This document shows positions 27,541-38,376 of a stretch of 64,000 nucleotides of DNA, piece by piece (position 1 is the first letter of the stretch; each line of letters opens with the position of its first letter). A model generated the notes under the pieces. That model searched no databases and had not been told where the DNA came from. It was given only the letters and a program-made list of their open reading frames with translations. The translations under genes and the position numbers were made by a program. Origin of the DNA: Pyropia yezoensis (taxonomy: Eukaryota; Rhodophyta; Bangiophyceae; Bangiales; Bangiaceae); NCBI GenBank assembly GCA_009829735.1, contig CM020618.1:33642894-33706893 (forward strand). The letters run 5' to 3'.

Positions 27541-28937
27541 AGTTTGAATGACCCGTGGCGCGACCGCCAGTCGCCCCTTTCCCTCCCCACTCCACTCCTT
27601 CCCGCCCCCCCCTCTCTACTGTTTGGTTCATGCCCCCGTGCGGTCGGGGACGTGCCCACTGCCGCGTATTCATTGCGGGCATCGCTTCTTCTCCTTTGTT
27701 TCCGCCGCGCGCTCGCCACTGGACAGGGACCGCGCGGCCTGCCAAGCAGGAAGCCGCCTGCGCCCACACGCCCCCCCACCCCGTCAGCGCCCGCCGCCCA
27801 GCACCGACGCCTGCCACACGTCACCAGCGTCGACAAGAAGTCCCCCCCCCCCCCCCCGCCCCCCCCCCGCCACCGTGGCCGCCGCCCTCCCCCCCCGCCC
27901 CTCCCCCCGGTGCCCCCCCCGCGGCGGCCACCACCACCTCCCGCGCAGCGCGGAGAAGGCGGAGGTCCCCCCCCACCCCTCCGCCCCCACCTCCTCGTTC
28001 CCTACCGCCGCCGCCGCCGCCACACCCGCCGCGACCCCCCTCGCCGCCGCCGGTCGCCCCCCCACCGCTGAGGCGACCGCCCGTCGACAGCCGCCGGAGG
28101 ACGGCGGCGGCGGCGGCCAGGGCGGCCAGGTCCCCCGCGTCGGCGTCGCTGTCGTCGTCGCTGGTGGCCCACGGGGGCGTCGACGGCGGGGACGCCACCG
28201 CCGCCGCCGAGCGGCCAGACGCCCACCCCACCGGCGAGCCGGCCGCCCCCCCCCCGCACTTGGCCGCCGCCGCCGCCGCCGCCGCCGCCGTCTGGCCTGC
28301 CGCCTCGGCGGGGGCGTCGTTCCGCCGCCGCCGGGGCCGCGGTGCCGGCGGCCCGCCGCCCCCATTCTCCTTGCACGCCCCCGCCCCGGCGCTATCGACG
28401 CCGTCGGCGGCCGCCGCCCCAGAATCGGCCGCCATCGCCGCGTGCCAGCCGTCGCCCCCCCCCCACGGCGCGGCATGCGCCAGCGGTGGCGGCGGTGGCC
28501 GCCCCACCAGCCCGTCGCGGCCGGCGGCAGCGGCGGCGGCGGCGGTGGCAGACGTGGGGGAGGGCCCCTGCGGCACGGTTGCGGGCGACAGCGGCGCCCG
28601 GCCGCCCGGCCTGCCCGGCCAGGCCGCCGCCGTCGACGGCGGGGAGGGGGACGGGGGCGCCGCATGGCCGTGCGAGCGGCGGTGGGGGTGGTAGTGCAGC
28701 GAGTGGGGCAGCGCCAGGGGCGGCGGCGGCGGCCTCAGCGGCGGGGACCCCGCCGACCGCCGCGGCAGTGGCCGCGGCGACCGCAGCGGCGCCGGCAGCG
28801 GGGGCGGCAGCGGCACGCCGCCGCCCGCCCAGCCGCCGGCAGGAGCACTCACCCCCCCGCGGCCGCCACCGGCGGTGCCGGCGGGGGCGGCGGCAGCGGC
28901 GTGCGGTGGCGGCCCCATCCCGCCGTCCTGGGCGGCA
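27541..28937. repeat. Low-complexity C/G-rich tract, open in many frames
   Basis: Long C homopolymers (for example 27840-27870) and CCGCCG/GGCGGC runs. Nearly all six frames are open for hundreds of codons and encode Pro/Ala/Gly/Arg repeats. One minus-strand frame (28918-27821) has a less repetitive part, TSDDDSDADAGDLAALAAAAAVLRRL, and could be a gene, but composition alone explains the openness. Confidence 0.6.
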
Positions 28938-29514
28938 CATGGTCAACTTCTATCGTCGATTCATTAAGGGAATGGCATCCGTGACTGCACCACTCACGAG
29001 GCTCACTGGAAAAGTCGACTTTGAATGGAACTCTGACGCCAAGAAGGCTTTCGAGCAACTACAAACCCTGACGACAAGTGCACCAGTACTGAGGCCATTC
29101 GAAAAGAGGTATCCAATCTTTCTATCCACAGATACCTGTGGGTATGCTGTTGGCGCTGTCCCAGAACAAGACGACGGAAAAGAACGACGCCCAGTGGCCT
29201 ACTTCTCATTGACGCTGAAGATTCACGAACAGCGCTACAGTATCCGAGAGCGCGAACTGCTTGCTGTAGCAAAAGCCATTCGACACTGGCGCTGCTACCT
29301 CCATGGAAGATCTTTCGAGGTGCACACCGACCATGAGTCCCTAAGGTACCTGAAAACCCACGAAAAGCTCAACGACCACCAAGTCAAGTGGTTGAAGCTG
29401 TTGGAGCAATTCGATTCCAAGATCATCCCCATCAAGGGCACATCCAACCCCGTAGCTGATGCCCTTTCGAGGCAACCTGTAAGGATTCGTCCCAAATACA
29501 CCCTGAGAACCTGA
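28938..29514 (+). pseudogene. pol: R8: Ty3/gypsy fragment, RT end and RNase H
   Basis: Begins abruptly at MVNFYRRFIKGMASVTAPLTRLTG, continues through FEWNSDAKKAFEQL (RT connection), FLSTDTCGYAVGAV, YSIRERELLAVAKAIRHW and HTDHESLRYL (RNase H), and ends at NPVADALSRQPV plus a few codons and TGA. No integrase follows. The first 30 residues overlap the last ones of R9, of the same family, so the two fragments together span most of a pol gene. Base composition is clearly lower in GC than the flanking tract. Confidence 0.85.
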
Positions 29515-30389
29515 GATTGGGACATCTTCTTACAAGTCCTCAGTATCTAATTAGATGACTTGAGCATCCCCACGTAGTCGCGTGGACGCCCGTTAGTGTC
29601 TGCAAACATCGGGTAGTAACTGGAGGGTCCAGTATTAACAGACCGCTCTGGAACGGCTGCACGACCCGCCGGTCATCCGGTGATTCGGGCCGCAGCTCAG
29701 GATATTTGGACGTATGTAGATTTTGTATCTGTTGCCAGACACCTCGTCTGGAATGCTTTGGAGCTTCACATTGTGTGCGCTCGCCATTGCGTTGTTTTTG
29801 AGCCGTCTGGCCGCACTGCGGCACGACGGGGAAATGCATGCTTAGGGGGCACCTTCGGTGCCCCGCTGTGGGTACATAATGTGTGCCAGTGGGCGCTTCG
29901 GTGTGGACGGGAAGAGGCAACCACAGAGACAGACGAAGACTTTCTATAACATTGTACCAATCACCAACCATCACCTACGTCACGCCACCCTCTTCTCAAC
30001 TCCCGTCAGCGTTGCTTCCCCATCACCTTCCCCTGAATTTACACCGTTACAATCCCATCCCTTTCCCCAACCTCTACACCGGATTGCTGTTCAAGGTCAA
30101 GAGCCTGAACAAGAGTACGTGAAGGGCGACCCCGGTGTAGGTGGGCCTCACATGTGGTAGCTTCAGATAGTTCGACGTTTTGGCGCTTGCGTTGCTACTC
30201 GGCCTGATTTGGACCCCCCCGTGTTTGTGACTTCGTGCTGCCCCCTACATTCGGCGTGCTTCGGGCATTGGAACACGAACGCAGCGGGCACCACGAATCA
30301 CACCGAAAAAAAACTATCCTGACACTGCCCTTGTGCTTTGGCTTTGTGTCACGGTGGTTTTTTTTTGGTCAACCGATTGTTGATACCTA
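29515..30389. other. Host-like stretch, no recognised gene
   Basis: Moderate GC sequence with only short open frames. Near 30360 a T9 run followed by CCTAG/TGAGC could be a splice acceptor for the zinc-finger exon that follows. Confidence 0.35.
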
Positions 30390-30971
30390 GTGAGCTCCCA
30401 ATCAGGTTCTGAGTATTCACCGTCGGCTTTGGCGGCGGCACCCTCGACGACTTCATCGGCGAAGGCGCGCGGAACCCTGGCGGCCCCATCATCGTCATCC
30501 ACTGTGGCGGCCCCGCTGCACCTGTCCCTGCACGCCCGCACCGCGTCATCCCCTCGCGTGTCTACTAAAGGCAAGGACATCCAGGCGGGGCCCACAAGCC
30601 CGGCCAATCAAGGCCCTCTGCTGCCACGTCGGACAATTGAACGCCGCTTCGTGGCCCCTCCTGCGCCGCGCATCGGGCACATCAAGCCAACTACCGCCCG
30701 TGCCGCCGAGCAGCGCGAACAGCGGTTGATCAAGAAAAAGACGGCGAGTCGCAAGCTCAAGTACCAGTGTAAGCCGTGCAGTATTCGGTGCAACAGCTTC
30801 ACCGTATTCGTCGATCCCCGCGCATCGCGCTGTCACCGGAACGTGGTCAACCGCCCAAGTGAACTTTCGTATTGCAAGACTTGCGATCGTGAATTCGAGT
30901 CCATCGACCACTTCGAACGCCACCAGCGTGGGAAAAATCACCACCTTGCCTTGGCACGCGCCAGTAACTAA
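30390..30971 (+). CDS. Protein with tandem U1-type C2H2 zinc fingers, probably a terminal exon
   Basis: 194 codons. The N-terminal 90 residues are Ser/Ala/Pro-rich; a basic stretch follows (EQREQRLIKKKTASRKLKYQ). The second finger, YCKTCDREFESIDHFERHQRGKNHH, is a clean C-x2-C-x12-H-x5-H U1/JAZ-type finger, a class that often binds double-stranded RNA. The first, YQCKPCSIRCNSFTVFVDP, keeps the cysteines but lacks a clear first His. The frame has no ATG at its start (GTG at 30390) and a candidate acceptor lies just upstream, so it is likely the last exon of a gene or a fragment of one. Ends with TAA at 30969-30971. Confidence 0.5.
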   Translation: MSSQSGSEYSPSALAAAPSTTSSAKARGTLAAPSSSSTVAAPLHLSLHARTASSPRVSTKGKDIQAGPTSPANQGPLLPRRTIERRFVAPPAPRIGHIKPTTARAAEQREQRLIKKKTASRKLKYQCKPCSIRCNSFTVFVDPRASRCHRNVVNRPSELSYCKTCDREFESIDHFERHQRGKNHHLALARASN

Positions 30972-31345
30972 CCAATTTGGCACCCCCTCAGATCCGCCCG
31001 TTGAAACGGATCTATTTTGGTCGATCTGACTCGTCGACGGAACTGACTCCGACGCGAAGTGGGCCCGAGTGATTCGAACGAATGGCACCAGAAATTATCG
31101 AGTTCTAGACCACAATTTCGATCGACTCTGTATCCATCTCCTCAGAGCTTACTGTGCCTTACAGATACAAATCTCTTCGAAAGTGACCGACACACTACCA
31201 GTACCACTTTTCCCAGACACCTGTATCAGTAACTCAGTGGGAAATTCTCGACGCTTTCTTTTCCCACTGTGTCAAGAGCTTTCGCAGCGCCCTAAAGGAT
31301 CACGGTCCCAGCAACTTTTGTCCGCAGACTTTATTTTCGGAGGCG
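30972..31345. other. Leader region of R9, no gene
   Basis: No open frame of interest. TGGCACCAGA (about 31083) could be a primer binding site for R9, but no LTR could be delimited. Confidence 0.3.
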
Positions 31346-32119
31346 ATGAATGTGAACGATCCCGCGGGTGCCGGCCGAGCTGGGTCGGACTCAACTCCTG
31401 CGGCCCCCACCATGGAGTCTTGGAATCAACTTTCAGCTTTCTTCGCCCAGATGAATCGAGAGCTGGAATCAAAGAAGATCGAACTGGCGGAAACCAAGAG
31501 CCAGCTTGTCGAGGCTAAGACCAAGGCTGCGGCTGGAAGTACTGCCGCACGACCGAACAAGCCGTCACCGTTTTCGGGCAAGCCCGGTACGGTGGAAGCG
31601 TGGTGCTCACACATGGACTCTTACGTGCACCTTATTGATCCTGAAGAGGCATGCCGTATCGCCTCCACGTACCTCGACGGGTAGGCTTTTAACTGGTGGC
31701 ATACTTACCTTCGGAGCAATGTCGTGTCTGTTTGGAACGCCTTTCGAACTGCTATTGTTCGAAGGTTCAGCTCGTTGAATAAGACACAGGCCGCTAGGGA
31801 CAAGCTCCTCTCATGGCGTCAAGTTAAAGATGTTGGGACATTCAACAAAACGTTCCTAAGCGTCGTCATGGATATCCCGGATATCACTGAGGAAGAAAAG
31901 ATTGATCGCTATAGCCGGGGCCTGAAGCGAGACATATGGCAGGCTCTATGCGTCAAGACGTACTCCGAGCTCGAGACAGTCATGACTGATGCGTTGCGTG
32001 TGGAATCCGCTAGGGTCGGTGCCTCCCGCAGCCTGGGGAACGTGAGCAGCAACCACGCTAAGGCGTACGTTTCGACGGGCGTCCCAATGGACATCTCCAG
32101 ATTAAAGTGGAGAAGCTGA
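31346..32119 (+). pseudogene. gag: R9 gag capsid region
   Basis: ATG at 31346 (MNVNDPAGAGRAG). A coiled-coil-like segment (MNRELESKKIELAETKSQLVEAKT) precedes a retrotransposon-gag capsid domain (KPSPFSGKPGTVEAWCSHMDSY, then SVWNAFRTAIVRRFSSL, SRGLKRDIWQAL). A TAG at 31682-31684 interrupts the frame within the capsid domain. Around 32100 the frame slips, and the zinc knuckle CLRCREKGHLVEDC (about 32155-32200) lies in a different frame. The knuckle and capsid order matches chromovirus-type gag. Confidence 0.75.
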
Positions 32120-32138
32120 CTCCGGAAGAACGTCAGCG

Positions 32139-33599
32139 ATGCATGCGCGAAGGACTTTGCCTTCGCTGCCGAGAAAAGGGACACCTTGTCGAGGACTGCA
32201 CAAAAGGCCAGCGGAACTGAAGCAGCTGCGGTCACCAGCACCCGTGCCGCTGGCTCTCTCAGTTCCGGAAAATAATTCATCAGCACTTGAGGGCCCCGGT
32301 CTGGGGCGATTACTGTCTACTGGTACTGTGAATGGGCACGTCGTCAAGGTGCTCTATGACAACGGTTCTCCCATCAACTTTGTCTGTAAACGTCTGTCTA
32401 CCTCATTGAACGTCAAATCCCAAGAAACCGACTTTGCGGCCAACATGCCTGACGGCCGCTCTCATATCCTAGCAGAAACCACTGAATCTCTCAACGTCGT
32501 CATCGGCGCATATCAAGAACGTATGCGGTTCGCCATTTGCAACCTCAGCGCATACGATCTCATCCTTGGAAAGCAATGGCGCGATGACAAGGATGCCACA
32601 GTCAACAGCAAGAACAACAAGATATGTTTCGTCTTCAACAACAAGAACATAACCATTGATGCCTCCCTCATGGGGCAAGATGACTTCATCAGTAGACAGC
32701 GCCTCGCTCGACACCTCATCCAAAAAGCACCCGTCATCGCGATCTACCTGCAATCAAACGACCTTTTGTGCGCCGTCAATGTCAACGCCATTACAATGGG
32801 AGAAGGTGAGGCCGGACGTGAGCTCCGAAGCATACTGACGGAATACGCAGATGTCTTCCCAAATGAACTACCGGACGGGCTACCTCCGCAACGCAGCCAC
32901 AACTTCAGTATCAAGCTAGCAGAAGATGCACAGCCGCGCCGCAGCGGCATTTACCGACTGGCTGAGACTGGACTTGAGCAGCTGAAGTCTCAGCTAGCCG
33001 ACCTGATTCGAAAGGGGTTTATCCAACCGAGCTCTTCTCCATATGGCTCCTCCGTGGTGTTCGCTGCTAAGAAAGACGGCAGCTGGCCACTGTGCATCGA
33101 TTATCGAGCTCTCAATAGGCTCACCGTCAAGAACGCGTATCCCCTGCCACGCATTGACGACATCTTCTACCAACTTCGGAAGGCAAAGCTCTTCACTAAG
33201 ATCGACCTCTGTTCGGGGTATCACCAAATTCGTTTTGACCCAGAAACGATTCCCCTGACCGCCTTCCGAAGTAAGTTCGGGTTTTACGAGTTTACAGTAC
33301 TACCCTTTGGCCTAACCTATGCACGGGCGGTCTTCATGAACCTGATGAATGATGTATTCCGCCCTTACCTCTACGAGACCATATGCGTCTATCTGGCCGA
33401 CATCCTCATCTACAGTGAGACTTACGAGGATCATATCAAGCATCTCAAGCTGGCGCTGGAAAAGCTGCGAGAGCACAGACTATACGCCAAGCTCAGAAAG
33501 TGTCAATTCGCGCGGACAACGGTGAACTACCTAGGTCACGTCATATCCGATCGGGGTTTCTCCATGGAGGACGACAAGGTCCACGCCATCCAATCCTAG
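32139..33599 (+). pseudogene. pol: R9 protease and reverse transcriptase, active site mutated
   Basis: About 486 codons. The protease-like segment KVLYDNGSPINFVC has DNG where D[T/S]G is expected. RT motifs are GFIQPSSSPYGSSVVFAAKKDGSW, LCIDYRALNRLTVKNAYPLP, TKIDLCSGYHQI and LPFGLTYARAVF. The catalytic YLDD reads YLAD (CVYLADILIYSE), so one metal-binding Asp is lost. A TAG at 33597-33599 interrupts the frame, which then continues (AIPKSKKDVQSFLGLVNLYRRFIKG) to about 33745. Confidence 0.8.
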
Positions 33600-33745
33600 G
33601 CAATCCCTAAAAGCAAGAAAGACGTGCAATCCTTCCTGGGGCTGGTCAATTTATACCGCCGGTTCATTAAGGGCATGGCTTCAGTAGCGGCACCTCTCAC
33701 GCGGCTGACAGGGAACGCCGACTTTGAGTGGAACACCGAGCGCCA

Positions 33746-34386
33746 CGGCACGAGAACCCTGCCTAGTCAACACAGGAACCCGCGAGGGGCCGCTACACGG
33801 GCTCTGGCCATGGCCGCCACCCACGGGCAGACACCCGATATGGACCCAACCCGGATACACCTAACGTCTATGATGGGGGTCCGCCATGCGGCCGTGGCAG
33901 CTCCCACGGGGCAGCTGATCCGCGCGGCGGGCCACGTCGACGACCAAGCCGGTCCATGTCCCGCCCATCCGACCTGGGAGCGTAGGGCACGACAAGGACG
34001 GACGGTGACGACGTGGCCTAGCCAGCCGGCTGTCGCCACCACCCGGAGAACCCTTTCGTGATTTGGGCCCATAATCTGCTTGCCACATTCACAGGGATGC
34101 GATTTAGCCCACTGCGCGGCGTAAGGGCACAGCAACTAACGAGGGCTATCGGGAGAAAGCCAAAACTATTCGGTATGTAACGTTACATGAAAAATGCAAT
34201 GTCGATGTAAGCAAAAATCATCCAATCAAAAACCTGTACAAAATTCAGCCCGGATAGCTCTGAGCTATCGCCGAGCCAAAGCGGCACCTTTTGGTCGAGC
34301 GATAGCTCTTGCGCTATCTCATGCCAACGAGAACGCGCTCTGATTGGCTGTTACGCTACCGGAAATTGACGAACGACAAGTCCGAC
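33746..34386. other. Host-like stretch after R9 breakpoint
   Basis: No gene supported. From about 34180 it is AT-richer and holds palindromic hairpin sequences such as GATAGCTCTGAGCTATC and CGATAGCTCTTGCGCTATC (about 34251-34320), which may belong to a small non-autonomous DNA element. Confidence 0.3.
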
Positions 34387-35941
34387 TTACGTATCGAAAC
34401 ATGAGATTAGCAATAGTGGTGAATCTGCCGGTAGCCCACGTTGGTGGCTGTGTCCTAATAAACAATCAAAAACCCGAACCTTAAACTCAACCCCTAACCC
34501 AAGGGGGGTTCCTCGTTCCTTCCGTATACTCTTACTCGGGACGGGACCCGCCGACGGCAACGTCGACGACGCCGACGAAAGCGGCGTGGCGGCGGCCGCG
34601 GCCGCCGGTGCGGGGGGGCCTCCCCCCGCCCGCCGTGGGGTTGCGGTGGGTGGGGTGGTTGGGGGGGGCTGGGTGGTGGGGGGGTTGTGGGGAGGCCTCC
34701 CCCCGCCGGCTGTGGGGGAGGGTGCGGCGGTCTCGGCAGGTGGGATGGCGCGGGGGCAAGCGCTTTTTGCCGCCGCCGCCGCCGACGCCACCGCCCCCGC
34801 CGTCGCCCCGCCGCCGCTACCGCCGCCACAGCTGCCGACTCTGCTAGCCGCTATCGTCGCCGCCGCCGCCGCTGCTATCGTCGCCGCCGCCGCCGCTGCT
34901 ATCGTCGCCGCCGCCGCCGCCGCCGCCGCTGCCGCCGCCGCCGCAACTTCCGCCCACTCCGCCACCGCCGCAGACGGACAGCGGGGGGGGGGTACGGGGG
35001 GGCCGCCACCCGCGGTAGGCAGGGGCGGGGTGCGGGGTGGGTGTGGGCGTGGGGGGATTGGGTGGGGTGGGTAGGGTGGTGTGGGCGGGGTGGGGCGGGT
35101 GGGGCGGGTGGGGCGGGTGGCGGGGGGGATGCGGGGGGCGGGGGGATGACTGCGGGGGGTGATAACCGGGGGGGGGGTGATAACTGCGGGGGGGGTGATA
35201 ACTGCTGGGGGGGTGATACCTGCGGGGGGGGTGTTAAGCTCTGGCAAGAGTTTTCTTAGGGCAACAGACGAGAATGTCAAGGCTCAGGTGTCGGTGCGCC
35301 ATAAGCTTGGTATTGCTGCGGTACACGACTTGCAGAGGGAGTCGGCACTCACTACCACGACCACCGCCACCGCCGCCGCCACCATCGTCGCCGCAGCCGC
35401 CGCCGCGGATGCCGCCGCCGACGCCGACACCACCGCCGCTGCCGCCGCCTCCCCCTTCCGCAGACCACGGCCCGTGGGGGCACGGCAGAAGCGGCCAGGG
35501 GCCGTCGACCGACTGGGAGACGCCACCCCTCGACCCGACGCTCGGCCTCGTCGAGAAGTTCAGGGTGCCGCCTTGAAGATAGCGCAGGGAGCGGGCCGCG
35601 GCTGGCACCCCCACCGCGGCGGCGGCGGCAGCTGACCGCGCAAGCAAAGACGCCACCGTCACCACCGCCGAAACGGGGATCCTGCGGGGAGCCGCCCGTG
35701 ACGGCGCCGCGGGCGCCATCACCCGCCCTGACCTCGGCGGTACCGCGCGCGCCCTGGCAGTGGCGGGGCCGGGGGAGGGTTGCGCCCACCGCACAGGGCA
35801 ACAAGTGTCGGTGTGTCCACCGCCATCACCACCCCGACGCCCGTCTCGCCGGCCATGCGAGCTGTAGGGCACCTCGGAGAAGCTTCACAGGGAGGTGAGC
35901 ATCGGGTGGATGCCCCCGCCTGGGCTCCTGCCAGCGGCGGC
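34387..35941. repeat. Low-complexity G- and CGC-rich tract with short tandem arrays
   Basis: Contains GCTATCGTCGCCGCCGCC units (34850-34930), GGGTGGGGCGGGTGG repeats (about 35080-35115, G-quadruplex type), and about five copies of a GGGGGGTGATAACTGC-like unit of about 17 bp (35150-35233). Open frames follow composition. Confidence 0.6.
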
Positions 35942-37201
35942 TCACACCCCTGCCCCAGCTGGGGGGATTGTGGCGAAGCGGGCCCCGCCCCGCCCTCCCC
36001 ATGGGGTCCCACGCGACGCGCCCCCCCCCACCTCCCCCACCCGCACGCCGCGGCAGCTGGCCGGGCACCCCACCTCCAGCGCCTCTCCCCGCAGCAGCAC
36101 TGCCGTGGCCGCCGCGTGGGCCGAGACGGCCCCCACCAGCACGTACTCCGCGGCGGAAAAGACGTCAAACGCAAGGCCCAGCCGCACGTAGGTGCCCGGT
36201 GGCGGCGGCGGCGGCGGCGGCACCGCCAATGACGGGGGCGGCAGCAAGCGGGAGTAGAGGAAAAAGTAGGCGGCAAAGCCGCCTATCGCCGCGACCGCCG
36301 CGACCGACGCGGCGGCTTGAACCGCCAGCACCCCACGGGGGCGGGCGGCGGGGCGAGCGGGGAGGGTGGTGCTGGCCACCGCGCCAGCGCCCATGGGAGA
36401 GCCCGGCTGGGGAGGGGGGGCGGGAAGGGGGGGTGCCTGCTCCGTGGCGGCAGTGGCAGTGGCGGTGGCGGGGGCTGTGGCCGGCGGCGGCAGTGACGGC
36501 GACGGCGACGAGGCGGCGGCCGGCCGCCCCCCCCCGCCCCCCTTGTCGGCAACGGCTGTGGTCAGCAGCAGCCACCCCACCTGGGCAGCGACGTACACCT
36601 GCGCCCCCCGCTCGTGCGCCACGCGGTTGACGTTGGTGGACGCCGCGACGCACAGCCCCCCCGCGGCGGTGAGCGACAGGGCCAGCGCCACGCGGCCGAC
36701 GCCCAGCCGCCACCGCCACCGCCGCGGGCTGGCACAGGTGGCCGCCACCGTCCGGGGCGTGCCTACCGCTGGCGGCACCGCCACAGCGCCGCTCGACGAT
36801 CCCAGAGCAGGGAAAGGGGGAGGGGACGGCGGGGTGTCCCCGCCGCCGCCGCCGCCGCCCACCACAGCGGCGGAACGCTGGAGCGGTACTGCCGCCACCG
36901 CTGGTGGCGCCACCACACACGCCGCCCCCTCCGCCTCCTCCTGCTCCCCCCCTGCACCCCGTGGGGGGGCATACCGCACGAGGTGGACCGACAGGCCCGT
37001 GGCGGCGCCCGAGGCGGCAACGGCCAGCCCCCCCACGGCAAACGCCACCCCCCCACCGACGAGGCTCGCGTCGGACAGGCGTGGCAGCCACACGGGCCGC
37101 CCGTCGCCGAGGCCAACCAGCACCACGACGATGGCACCGGCCGAGGCGACCGGCAGGAGGATGGCCGTGAGGAGGGGGGCGGCCGCCGCGGGGACCCGCA
37201 T
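35942..37201 (-). CDS. Multi-pass membrane protein, DRAM/Frag1/Sfk1-like
   Basis: 419 residues from ATG at 37201 (MRVPAAAAPLLTAIL). At least five hydrophobic segments are visible: residues about 8-31; FAVGGLAVAASGAATGLSV; VALALSLTAAGGLCVAAS; VYVAAQVGWLLLTTAV; VAAIGGFAAYFFLY; and a last one around AEYVLVGAVSAHAAATAVLL. The order GDGRPVWLPRLSDA after TM1, ASTNVNRVAHERGAQVYVAAQVGW, and FDVFSAAEYVLVG recalls the DRAM/Frag1/Sfk1 family (autophagy or lipid-linked membrane proteins). The match is by eye and the loops contain long Gly/Pro/Ala inserts. The open frame extends upstream to 37645, but that part is Pro/Arg-rich, so the internal Met was preferred. Confidence 0.5.
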   Translation of the reverse strand: MRVPAAAAPLLTAILLPVASAGAIVVVLVGLGDGRPVWLPRLSDASLVGGGVAFAVGGLAVAASGAATGLSVHLVRYAPPRGAGGEQEEAEGAACVVAPPAVAAVPLQRSAAVVGGGGGGGDTPPSPPPFPALGSSSGAVAVPPAVGTPRTVAATCASPRRWRWRLGVGRVALALSLTAAGGLCVAASTNVNRVAHERGAQVYVAAQVGWLLLTTAVADKGGGGGRPAAASSPSPSLPPPATAPATATATAATEQAPPLPAPPPQPGSPMGAGAVASTTLPARPAARPRGVLAVQAAASVAAVAAIGGFAAYFFLYSRLLPPPSLAVPPPPPPPPGTYVRLGLAFDVFSAAEYVLVGAVSAHAAATAVLLRGEALEVGCPASCRGVRVGEVGGGASRGTPWGGRGGARFATIPPAGAGV

Positions 37202-38376
37202 GGCCTGGGCGCAGCTGCGGGGATGCCGATGGAGGGGCGTGGGGGGGTGGTGACGTTGGGGAGGGTGGGAAGGGGAGGGAGGGGAGGGGGGAGGGGGTGC
37301 CGGCGCCAGCCGATGGCGGGGAGCGCAATGGGGCGGGGATGAGGCCGCGGCGGCGAGGCCCCTCCCGCTGCCCAGACCCCATCGCGCTGCAGCGCCGCAC
37401 CTGCCGCGACGGGTGAGGGCGCTGCGCAACGCGGGCGGCCGGGAGAAGGCACCCTCCCCAGATCCGGGAGGAGGGCGAAATGCTGTGTACACTTGAAGTA
37501 CAGTGTGTATTCGATTACATGCGGTTCGTTTACATGACCCCCGGTCAGATAAACGAGCCGATCTCGCAGAAAATACCGCGCACGCTCTTACAGTAGAGTA
37601 CTTCCGCAATTGTGGTGCGACCGCCCCAACCGTATTTCGACTCATGTCTCTCGAACAGCTGCACCAGTTCTGGTCCCTGTCCGACCGACGTTGTCACACG
37701 ACCGAGCACAGCGGAGCCACGGCTCCCGACATCACCGGATCCACAGGCACCGACCAGGCACTCCCTTATTGTGCATCCCCCAAAAAGTAGCTCATGTATG
37801 GTGTGATACGCAACATGCAATGTAACATGTCTCGCGCATCATTACAGCACGTTGACAAAAGTACAGGCTGTACACACATCAGAAATTGCTCGGCCTGGAA
37901 CATGAAATAAAACACGACTCATACTACAATCCCAACATTCAATAAACTATCAAGCTAATAACAACTAAATTTTCTTTCGCAATTCTGCCGAGCAGATTGC
38001 CATACCAGGGGTTGAACAGGGACGTCCGACGTCGGTCACCTTCGATGACACCACCGTCGTCGCCACCATCTTCTTCGCACCTGGCGTCCCCGTCACGAGC
38101 GCACCCCCACCAGCGCGTCCTTCGGCCCGTGTATCACCTACCGCCCCCCTTCACCTCCCCATCCGCTCCAAGCCCTATCGCCTGACCCGGGCGGACCCCG
38201 GCCAATACAATGAGCCATGAGACAGGTGCGCCATGGAGGCAGACGATGAGAGCTGGGCGCGACGCTGGCATCCTGGCCAATCGAATGACCTTATGAGGCG
38301 ATGAATTCTAATTCTGCGGGATGACGACTGACGCTGCACGCGAATGCTTTTTTTTATGTGCTCTGTTTGCATGCAG
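37202..38376. other. Intergenic region between divergent genes, possible upstream exon
   Basis: AT content rises after 37480, consistent with intergenic or promoter DNA between the minus-strand membrane protein gene and the plus-strand spliced gene. A plus-strand open stretch at about 38011-38219 (GRPTSVTFDDTTVVATIFFAPG and following) could be a 5' exon of the spliced gene. The segment ends with a pyrimidine tract and acceptor GCATGCAG at 38369-38376. Confidence 0.4.

Larger units (their letters stand above)
31346..33745 (+). mobile_element. R9: 5' two-thirds of a decayed Ty3/gypsy element
   Basis: Gag, zinc knuckle, protease and RT of the same family as R8, on the plus strand, ending abruptly at FEWNTE (about 33743) just where RNase H should follow. 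Contains in-frame stops, frameshifts and a mutated RT active site. No LTRs found. Confidence 0.8.

Noticed and set aside
27548..28984. Long plus-strand open frame running from Pro/Ala repeats into the R8 RT region
   Set aside because: The frame is open because of C/G composition. Several overlapping frames on both strands are equally open, and it enters R8 in the wrong frame.
31060..31090. GATTCGAAC sequence resembling a tRNA T-loop
   Set aside because: The flanking bases do not form a T-stem and no anticodon or D-arm could be found, so no tRNA gene was called.
34240..34330. Palindromes as terminal inverted repeats of a DNA transposon
   Set aside because: They form local hairpins, but no second distant copy or target duplication was found.
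34387..35280. Minus-strand open frame of about 297 codons
   Set aside because: Pro/Thr/Ala repeats produced by the G-rich tandem arrays; no conserved segment.
37202..37645. Upstream extension of the membrane protein frame
   Set aside because: Pro/Arg/His-rich sequence without domain character before the first convincing hydrophobic segment. The internal Met at 37201 was preferred.
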